Of a stretch of 64,000 nucleotides of DNA, positions 58,414-64,000 are shown piece after piece. The notes under the pieces were generated by a model. That model searched no databases. It was not told the origin of the DNA and worked only from the letters and a program-made list of their open reading frames with translations. The translations under genes were made by a program, and so were the position numbers. Numbering within the stretch: position 1 is the stretch's first letter; each line of letters starts with the position of its first letter. Source of the stretch: Halothermothrix sp. (GTDB taxonomy: Bacteria; Bacillota; Halanaerobiia; DY22613); contig JAENYK010000010.1 in the NCBI GenBank assembly GCA_016841825.1, positions 1 through 64,000 on the forward strand. Direction: 5' to 3'.

Positions 58414-58518
58414 CATATTAAGACTTCGGTAAAAATATCTATCTTCCTGCCGAATCAATAATTTTTACGAATTATTTATTTTGGATAAACGTTAAATTTT
58501 ACCTCCTAAAGTTATAAT

Positions 58519-58549
58519 TAAAAAAAGAACCACCCTTAGTGAGTGATTC
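58519..58549 (-). terminator. Terminator of ddl
   Basis: GAATCACTC-actaa-GGGTGGTTC (two G-U pairs) followed on the minus strand by TTTTTTTAA. It lies beyond repeat copy 5. Between it and the barrel gene (58414-58518) I see an isolated AGGAGGT at about 58500 with no ORF. Confidence 0.8.
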
Positions 58550-58574
58550 TTATGCCCAAAAATAGTAACTGATC

Positions 58575-58725
58575 AATTAAAGTCGCATTAACAACAAGCT
58601 GTTAACGCTTATGTTTAACGACTTCAGAAGAAGTTTGATACTTCCACTGAAGTAAACACTATTATTTAGTTATTTAAACTCCCATCCGCAGAGACTGGGA
58701 AATGTTCCTTCTGAATTGTCGTTAA
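58575..58725 (-). repeat. Structured intergenic repeat, copy 5 (same direction as the gene)
   Basis: Fifth copy, the only one running in the gene direction. On the minus strand it begins TTAACGACAATTCAGAAGGA, whose complementary arm TTCTTCTGAAGTCGTTAA is well kept, then a small hairpin (GTTAACAGC-tt-GTTGTTAAT) and GCGACTTTAATT. The ddl stop codon TAA lies in its first bases. Confidence 0.88.
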
Positions 58726-59810
58726 AATTTGTTGCGTTTCATATCCTGATAACGCTCTAAAGACAACTGAATTAGTCGATCAACTAATTTCCCATATGAT
58801 AAACCACTATGTTCCCAGAGTTTTGAATACATGCTAATCCTGGTAAATCCGGGAATTGTATTAATTTCATTAACTAATAGACGCTCAGTCTCCCGTTCCA
58901 GAAAAAAGTCCACTCTGGCAAACCCCTGACAGTCGATCGCTTGATAGACCTTAATTGCAAAAGAACGAATCTCTTCCATCTTTTCTTCATCTAAAGGAGC
59001 CGGAATCAACAGTTTGGAATCTTCAGAGATATATTTGGCTTCATAATCATAAAAATCCTTGGCGGGAATGATCTCACCTGCCACAGAAGCCTCAATAATC
59101 TCATTACCCAAAACGCTTACCTCCAACTCCCGACCATTCAAAAACTCTTCCACAATAATCTTTCGATCATGTTCTGCTGCTTTGCGCAAAGCCTCTGGCA
59201 TCTCTTCTCGATTGTGCACTTTGCTAATTCCCACACTGGAACCAAGATTGGCTGGTTTAACAAAACATGGATAATCAAAGACTTGCTCCAATTCTGCAAT
59301 AACTTTTTCTACATCCTGTTCTAAATCATAGCGCTTAATGACCTGATATCTTCCCTGTGGTAATCCTTTTACCTGAAATAAATCTTTCATAATAGCTTTA
59401 TCCATTCCTACTGCTGAGGAGACTACTCCAGCCCCAACATAGGGAACTCCCGCCAATTCTAACATCCCCTGCAATGTTCCATCTTCACCAAAGGGGCCAT
59501 GCAAAGCCGGAAAAACAAGATCAACTTTGAGATCAATGTTCATATCTCCCTTAATCCCTATGATTCTACCATTACCCGGTTCAGGAACAAACACTACCTG
59601 CTCTTTTTCAGTAGTGATTCTCCCATCTTCCATAACTTTTTTGGATATTCTTGGTGATAGCCATTTGCCTTCTCTAGTGATGGCTATGGGATATACTTCA
59701 TATGTATTTTTATCAATTGCCTGATAGACTGAATGACCAGACATAATCGATACCTCATGCTCACTAGAACGCCCTCCAAAAAGGAGCGCAATTTTGAGAT
59801 TGGTTGACAT
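58722..59810 (-). CDS. ddl: D-alanine-D-alanine ligase
   Basis: Makes the D-Ala-D-Ala used by MurF. ATP-grasp motifs: LLFGGRSSEHEVSIMSG, PALHGPFGEDGTLQGMLEL, PCFVKPANLGSSVGISK, ARVDFFLE and LLVNEINTIPGFT. The loop FYDYEAKY has the Tyr typical of D-Ala-D-Ala enzymes rather than D-Ala-D-Lac ones, so intrinsic vancomycin resistance is not suggested. 362 residues, starting ATG 59808-59810 after GGAGGT. Confidence 0.97.
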   Translation of the reverse strand: MSTNLKIALLFGGRSSEHEVSIMSGHSVYQAIDKNTYEVYPIAITREGKWLSPRISKKVMEDGRITTEKEQVVFVPEPGNGRIIGIKGDMNIDLKVDLVFPALHGPFGEDGTLQGMLELAGVPYVGAGVVSSAVGMDKAIMKDLFQVKGLPQGRYQVIKRYDLEQDVEKVIAELEQVFDYPCFVKPANLGSSVGISKVHNREEMPEALRKAAEHDRKIIVEEFLNGRELEVSVLGNEIIEASVAGEIIPAKDFYDYEAKYISEDSKLLIPAPLDEEKMEEIRSFAIKVYQAIDCQGFARVDFFLERETERLLVNEINTIPGFTRISMYSKLWEHSGLSYGKLVDRLIQLSLERYQDMKRNKF

Positions 59811-59894
59811 CCTAATACCTCCTTCAAAAAATTCGCTAAATCCTATATATCTATATTCATTTTCCCCATTTAGTATAAAACTCCTGCATTTTTC

Positions 59895-59951
59895 TTGACA
59901 ATCCCCCGGATTTATGCTAAATTATAATTAGTAATCGTTATTAATACTAAT
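59895..59951 (+). promoter_or_regulatory. Promoter and Fur/PerR-type operator of the Fur-family gene
   Basis: TTGACA (59895-59900), a 17-bp spacer and the extended -10 TGC-TAAATT (59918-59923). Just downstream is ATTAGTA-(11 bp)-TACTAAT (59927-59951), an AT-rich inverted repeat in the place and style of Fur/PerR boxes; autoregulation is likely. Confidence 0.65.
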
Positions 59952-60003
59952 TCTATAATAATCTGGTGACCTCAAAAAAAGTGAGTAGAGAGGAGTTTTT
60001 AGC

Positions 60004-60402
60004 ATGGCGAAAAAACCAGGTACACGGATGACCAAACAGCGTCAAGCCATTTTAGATGTACTGAAAAGTACCACTTCCCACCCTACTGCTGATTGGATTT
60101 ATGAAGAAGTTCGCAAGATTATTCCCAATGTTAGTCTTGGAACTATCTATCGTAATCTAAGCATTTTAAAAGAGATGGGGGAGATTATGGAACTGGATTT
60201 TGGCAGTACTTACAGCCGCTTTGATGGTAATCCAGTAAACCATTATCACTTCTGTTGCACCAAATGTAATCAGGTTATAGACCTGGATATTGATATCTTT
60301 GACACTATTGATCAGGATGTTAGTCAAGCCACTGGACATATCGTAAATCGTCATCGTCTGGAGTTTTACGGTATCTGCAAGGATTGCCAGAAAGATGATT
60401 AA
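60004..60402 (+). CDS. Fur-family metalloregulator, PerR-like
   Basis: A 132-residue winged-helix metal-dependent repressor, on the plus strand and divergent from ddl. DNA-binding helix VSLGTIYRNLSILKEMGEI; regulatory metal ligands of the PerR pattern (His in SHPTADWIY, Asp in SRFDGN, HYH in NHYHFCC, Asp in VIDLD); structural zinc CxxC pairs CTKC and CKDC. The FDGN and IDLD aspartates favour PerR (peroxide sensing) over Fur, but this is motif-based. Start ATG at 60004 after GAGAGGAG. Confidence 0.88.
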   Translation: MAKKPGTRMTKQRQAILDVLKSTTSHPTADWIYEEVRKIIPNVSLGTIYRNLSILKEMGEIMELDFGSTYSRFDGNPVNHYHFCCTKCNQVIDLDIDIFDTIDQDVSQATGHIVNRHRLEFYGICKDCQKDD

Positions 60403-60455
60403 GCCAGTGGATTACATTCAGACATACTATTTCTGATACCAGTAAACTATCATAT

Positions 60456-60480
60456 AAAGCAGATTTATTCTGCTTTTTTT
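60456..60480 (+). terminator. Terminator between the Fur-family and SIR2-like genes
   Basis: AAAGCAGA-tttat-TCTGCTTT followed by TTTT on the plus strand. It serves the Fur-family gene and overlaps the stop codon of the convergent SIR2-like gene. Confidence 0.8.
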
Positions 60481-61442
60481 TGTGGTCGACAACCTGCGAT
60501 CATCTGCGAAAATCTTGCCTGAATCCATTCTTCAACCCCTCCAGCAAAAGATTCAAGTCGCTCTGACATTTGCAGTCCTCTGGCCAATTCATCTACCTCA
60601 GGTGAAATCAGTTCAACAATCAGATTTTGATTTTTTTGCATTCCCCTGACAATTATTTCTGTAAGTTCCTGATCACGCAAACTATAACCAATAATAATTA
60701 GTCGATCCAAAGTTAGCAGTTTCTTTCGAAAAATTTGCAGCAGCTCCTGAAAGGGTTCACGTTTTTCCCGTTTTGGATATACCATCATCGAATTGATCCG
60801 ATCATTGGCCAGATAATTTAAAGTATTATCATAGTTTAAAATAGGTATCTTCACCCTCTCTCCTAACACAGACTGATACCAGACAAAAGATCCGTGTAAT
60901 TTGTATAATCTAATCTGATAGGTTGGATTGCTAAATAACTCTGGCTGCCAATTGACCAAAAATCCATCAGTATAGGTTAAGAAAAATTCCTCACACAGAC
61001 TCTCAACCACCAGATCATAATTGACAGAAAATATATCAAGCTGAGTACCGGTCAGTTTTAGCCAGTGAGCAAAAGGATACAAATAGGCAATCTGGTCTTT
61101 TTGAATCTGACAATGCTGATGCAAATAATGCTTAAGACAGCGGTCGAGACTCTCAGCTCCATTCACCAACTGTGCAAAATCCAACAATTGTTGATCTGAA
61201 GAGCGATTAATCAACCGATTTATCAACTCAACAGGCATGTTTTTCAGGTCGTGACAGACCTGCATCAATAGCTCAAAATCTTCAGTGATTTCCGGAAGCA
61301 ATTCATACAGCTGCAGATATGTAAGTTTATCCTCTCCTTCCAGATTAGTCGGAAAGTTAATTGCCAGATCGTGCATAAGAGGAATACCTGAAGGACGTGA
61401 AAAACCTGCTCCCAACAATAATGCCATATTTAGATTCATCAT
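60465..61442 (-). CDS. SIR2-like NAD-binding-fold protein
   Basis: A 325-residue protein with SIR2-like (SIR2_2) motifs: MALLLGAGFSRPSGIP (Rossmann glycine loop), FSVNYDLVVESL (the conserved NYD), LYKLHGSFVWY (KLHGS with the presumed catalytic His) and LIIIGYSLRDQELTEII. No fused effector domain is seen. Such proteins include NADases of phage defence, but no classical defence partner is nearby. The start is one of three adjacent codons (GTG 61445, ATG 61442, ATG 61439) after AAGGAG. It follows the amidohydrolase gene almost without a gap, so the two are co-transcribed. Confidence 0.8.
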   Translation of the reverse strand: MMNLNMALLLGAGFSRPSGIPLMHDLAINFPTNLEGEDKLTYLQLYELLPEITEDFELLMQVCHDLKNMPVELINRLINRSSDQQLLDFAQLVNGAESLDRCLKHYLHQHCQIQKDQIAYLYPFAHWLKLTGTQLDIFSVNYDLVVESLCEEFFLTYTDGFLVNWQPELFSNPTYQIRLYKLHGSFVWYQSVLGERVKIPILNYDNTLNYLANDRINSMMVYPKREKREPFQELLQIFRKKLLTLDRLIIIGYSLRDQELTEIIVRGMQKNQNLIVELISPEVDELARGLQMSERLESFAGGVEEWIQARFSQMIAGCRPQKKAE

Positions 61443-61451
61443 CACTACTCC

Positions 61452-62633
61452 TTAGTTTATTTGAGTAATCTGTCCTTTGTGCATTGTATACTTTATGCGA
61501 TTATACCATTCTCCAGCAAAAGATACCCCATCAAGAATTGTCAGATTTGCATCTTTCCCCACTGTTATATTACCGCACCGTTCCTCAATTCCCAAAGCTT
61601 TTGCTCCATTGAGAGACGCAGCCTGTAATAATTCTTCGATCTGCATACCATCCGTTAAAAGTGCCCGTAACTCATAACTATATTTGCCATGAGGATTAAA
61701 TGGTGTTCCGGCATCTGTCCCCACGGCTATGGTACAACCATGGTTATAAGCCAGAGCAAAGGAGCTTTTGTGGATCTCTACCATCTTCTCTGCTTTTTTG
61801 ACCATCTCTGCAGGTAATTGATCACCATGTTGGACAATCAATCTCGGTGCAGCCAGAGTTGGGATCAGGATTGATGAATTCTTCTGCATCAATCCCAGGG
61901 TCTTGCTATCAAGACCAATCCCATGCTCAATGGTATCAACGCCTGCTACGAGAGAGTTTAAAATTCCTTCCCTGCCCTCCGTATGAGCAGATACTCTTCG
62001 TTCTGCCTTATGAGCTTCTTCCACTATTGCTCTAATCTCCTCCAGTGTTAATTGAGAAGAACCTGGTTCAACTCCCGCAGTCAAAATTCCACCAGTTGCA
62101 ATCACTTTCAGTAGATCTACTCCCTTTTTTAGTTCTTCGCGGGCAGCTTTGCGGGCCTGGTCAGCCCCATCTATCTCCCGGCTGATCTGATATATGTGTC
62201 CACCTGTCATTGTTATAGCTTTACCTGACGTCAAAATCTCTGGACCCTGGATCATCCTCTGATTAAAAGCTTTTTTTATCTCCAGTACAATATCCCCATC
62301 CCCTCCCAGATCTCTGATTACTGTAACCCCTGCCTGGAGATGCTTCTGTAAATATCTGGATACTATTCTGATTACAGTAAGAATGATTCCTTCCTCCTGC
62401 CATTTCCCTACAGGATCTTTATCTCCAGATAGGGTTAGATGGAGATGGGCATCTATCCAACCTGGTAAGACCAGGCATCCCCGGAGATTAACTACTTCCC
62501 GACCCGCCTGATTCAAATGTACTCCAATATCTACAATTTTCCCATCATCAATCCACAATTGGCGATTATCATAAAATTCTAAACTCTCACTATCGAAATA
62601 TCTGGCACCACAGATAATCAATACTTCACACAT
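61452..62633 (-). CDS. Amidohydrolase-superfamily metallohydrolase
   Basis: A 393-residue binuclear metal hydrolase of the imidazolonepropionase/Xaa-Pro dipeptidase-like group. HxH in GWIDAHLHLT (near residue 61), the metal-bridging Lys in LLKVIATGG (near 176), His in VSAHTEG and TIEHGIG, and Asp in AVGTDAGTPFNPHG (near 306) are all in place, so it should be active. The substrate is unknown (dipeptide or amide). The ATG at 62631-62633 has only a weak purine run before it. Confidence 0.88.
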   Translation of the reverse strand: MCEVLIICGARYFDSESLEFYDNRQLWIDDGKIVDIGVHLNQAGREVVNLRGCLVLPGWIDAHLHLTLSGDKDPVGKWQEEGIILTVIRIVSRYLQKHLQAGVTVIRDLGGDGDIVLEIKKAFNQRMIQGPEILTSGKAITMTGGHIYQISREIDGADQARKAAREELKKGVDLLKVIATGGILTAGVEPGSSQLTLEEIRAIVEEAHKAERRVSAHTEGREGILNSLVAGVDTIEHGIGLDSKTLGLMQKNSSILIPTLAAPRLIVQHGDQLPAEMVKKAEKMVEIHKSSFALAYNHGCTIAVGTDAGTPFNPHGKYSYELRALLTDGMQIEELLQAASLNGAKALGIEERCGNITVGKDANLTILDGVSFAGEWYNRIKYTMHKGQITQIN

Positions 62634-62961
62634 CCTTTTTACTCTTAGTGTGGACTGGGAGAGGGAAATTTATCATAGAAAATTTATCTCTGACAGAAAT
62701 CTAGATAAGTTTTTAGAACAATAGTTTTTAGAATAATCTCCAGACATAATCTTTCATCCCAATCATGGAGATCAACTCTGTGAGTTCCATGATTCTATCA
62801 ATGCAATTAACTAAAACCTCCAATCACTGAATACGATCTTTATTATCCCCTGTGTTCGATTTAAAATCTGCATCGTCGATTCATATGGTAATCCCAATAT
62901 CATCACAGACCTGTCAATCTGTTATATATAATCTGTCTCCCAAATTGCTTCTTTTACTCAT
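62634..62961. other. Gene-free interval with one hairpin
   Basis: No ORF with a ribosome-binding site. AATCATGG...AACT-ctgtg-AGTT-CCATGATT at 62761-62794 forms an interrupted hairpin. The interval should hold the promoter of the amidohydrolase-SIR2 operon, which I could not define. Confidence 0.4.
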
Positions 62962-63002
62962 AAAAAAAATGGCGCCCGATTTAGAATTATTATCTAAGGG
63001 CG
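62962..63002 (-). terminator. Terminator overlapping the end of the CoA-binding gene
   Basis: CGCCC...TTAGA-taataat-TCTAAAT...GGGCG (62973-63002), then on the minus strand CCATTTTTTTT. The stem starts in the last codons of the gene. Confidence 0.8.
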
Positions 63003-63370
63003 ATCATAATACATTCTTCCCGATTTAAATCAATCTTATCTTTGGCCAAATCTTCAACTTCAGGAGTAGATGCTCCGGGTTGACACCAAAATCTGGGAAT
63101 GTTCAAATCAATAGCCTGTTGTAATATTTGCTGTGTTATCTTCGGTGGCACCACAGAGATTACCATATCTAGCTTATCTGGAATATCGTGTAAAGTAGGA
63201 TAAACCTTAATTCCCAAAATCTCATCTGTATCAAGGTTGGGATTCACAGGATATAGGTGATAATCGGTATTATTTTTTAAAAACTTAAAAATAATGTTCC
63301 CATATTTCTCTTCAGTGGTAGTCGCTCCTACCAGGGCAACATTTTGCAGTTGTTTCAGATCAAAATTCAT
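62990..63370 (-). CDS. CoA-binding domain protein (YccU-like)
   Basis: A 126-residue single-domain Rossmann protein of the CoA_binding_2 family. NVALVGATTTEEKYGNIIFKFL, YPVNPNLDTDEILGIKVYPTL and FWCQPGASTPEVEDLA are characteristic, including the Cys near the end (REECIMIALR). These proteins bind CoA, but their cellular role is poorly defined. ATG at 63368-63370 with GGAGGGAGGGG upstream. Confidence 0.88.
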   Translation of the reverse strand: MNFDLKQLQNVALVGATTTEEKYGNIIFKFLKNNTDYHLYPVNPNLDTDEILGIKVYPTLHDIPDKLDMVISVVPPKITQQILQQAIDLNIPRFWCQPGASTPEVEDLAKDKIDLNREECIMIALR

Positions 63371-63661
63371 TAGGTTCCCCTCCCTCCTATTATATATTTA
63401 GGCACATAGCGATTAAAAGAAATGTTATAACTACATTATCGTACCCATCGTCGGTTGGAAATACTATTGTTTCCGGGATAAGGTTTGTCGGGAGTATAGA
63501 TTATATTTTTTCTCTATGTTCAGAAAAAGTGAGTGTTGTTATACTATTCTACTTTTGTTTTCCAATTACCTGTTGATATGTTTCAGAAGAATACCAGGTC
63601 TCACCACAAATCAAATCACCTTCTTTCAATAGTGACCTGGAATCTGCCAGACCAATAATTC
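63371..63661. other. Intergenic region with a possible coding relic
   Basis: No complete gene. A minus-strand frame ending in TAG at 63549-63551 reads LADSRSLLKEGDLICGETWY and continues SSETYQQVIGKQK, which looks protein-like, but it has no good start and runs into the tRNA terminator. It may be the tail of a lost gene. Confidence 0.2.
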
Positions 63662-63689
63662 CAAAAAAAAAGTAGCCAATTCAGCTACT
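63662..63689 (-). terminator. Terminator of the tRNA cluster
   Basis: AGTAGC-tgaattg-GCTACT followed by eight T on the minus strand, 25 bp after the tRNA-Val end. Confidence 0.85.
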
Positions 63690-63713
63690 CTCAAAATGTC
63701 AGTATTAAAATTG

Positions 63714-63789
63714 TGGTGGGCGCAATAGGACTCGAACCTATGACCCTCTGCTTGTAAGGCAGATGCTCTCCCAACTGAGCTATGCGCCC
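63714..63789 (-). tRNA. tRNA-Val (anticodon UAC)
   Basis: 76 nt including encoded CCA. Acceptor GGGCGCA/TGCGCCC, D-loop AGTTGGGA, anticodon loop CTTACAA in a TCTGC/GGCAG stem, T-loop GTTCGAG. Confidence 0.97.
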
Positions 63790-63799
63790 TTAATCTAAA

Positions 63800-63876
<77 letters not shown>

Positions 63877-63914
63877 ATGAAACGATAATACTGCCACTCT
63901 ACGATATGATAGAA

Positions 63915-64000
63915 TGGTGCGAAGAAAGGGACTCGAACCCCCACGAGCGTTATCTGCTCACTAGAACCTGAATCTAGCGCGTCTGCCAATTCCGCCACCT
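63915..64000 (-). tRNA. tRNA-Leu (anticodon CAG), 5' end beyond window
   Basis: 3' CCA, T-arm GGGGGTTCGAGTCCC, long variable arm and CTAGA-TTCAGGT-TCTAG anticodon arm are visible. The first bases of the acceptor lie past 64000. Confidence 0.93.

Noticed and set aside
58490-58510. AGGAGGT on the minus strand suggesting another gene
   Set aside because: No start codon with an open frame follows it within a usable distance.

Overview
The window reads as chromosome from a low-GC, endospore-forming member of the Firmicutes/Clostridia that probably has an outer membrane. The sporulation genes spoIIGA, sigE, sigG and spoIIR sit beside a division and cell-wall cluster in a typical firmicute order. 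MurE carries the DNPR motif of meso-diaminopimelate ligases. A secreted protein of about 924 residues looks like an outer-membrane beta-barrel and ends in tryptophan. This combination suggests a diderm firmicute such as the Halanaerobiales; that placement is inference and the genus is not claimed. Almost everything is on the minus strand, so genes are transcribed from high to low coordinates; the Fur-family regulator is the only confident plus-strand gene.

Layout from low to high coordinate: 1-904 holds a cut-off Rpn-type nuclease/transposase gene. 1407-8581 is the ylm/spo block: divIVA, ylmH, yggT, yggS, an HlyD-like adaptor, pgeF, nrdR, ymxH, spoIIR, sigG. SepF, usually found in this block, is absent. 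8943-11530 is a BlaI/BlaR1-type repressor-sensor pair between sigG and sigE. 11685-13387 holds sigE and spoIIGA. 13708-31726 is the dcw cluster, transcribed mraZ, rsmH, ftsL, PBP, murE, murF, mraY, murD, ftsW, (murG relic), murC, murB-like, murA, ftsQ, ftsA, ftsZ. 32427-33701 is DNA polymerase IV. 33878-38730 holds a secreted subtilisin-like lipoprotein protease and a second lipoprotein built from the same accessory modules. 39041-58341 is a two-gene operon: the beta-barrel gene followed by one 16.5-kb gene for a 5,496-residue DUF11-type repeat protein. 58722-63370 holds ddl, a PerR-like regulator, a SIR2-like protein, an amidohydrolase and a CoA-binding protein. Three tRNA genes (Val, Arg, partial Leu) close the window.

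How the genes work together: MurA to MurF, MraY, Ddl, FtsW and the PBP make and polymerise peptidoglycan, while FtsZ, FtsA, FtsQ and FtsL build the divisome. In sporulation, a sigma-F-type promoter lies before sigG-spoIIR; SpoIIR signals SpoIIGA, which processes pro-SigE, and spoIIGA-sigE has its own sigma-A promoter overlapped by a Spo0A-like box.

Most unusual: (1) five copies of a roughly 145-bp structured intergenic repeat, several of which supply the stop codon of the neighbouring gene; (2) a decayed murG relic exactly where murG should be, next to a MurB-like ORF that lacks expected catalytic residues; (3) the giant repeat protein with its barrel partner, containing three tandem super-repeats of 641-644 residues each.
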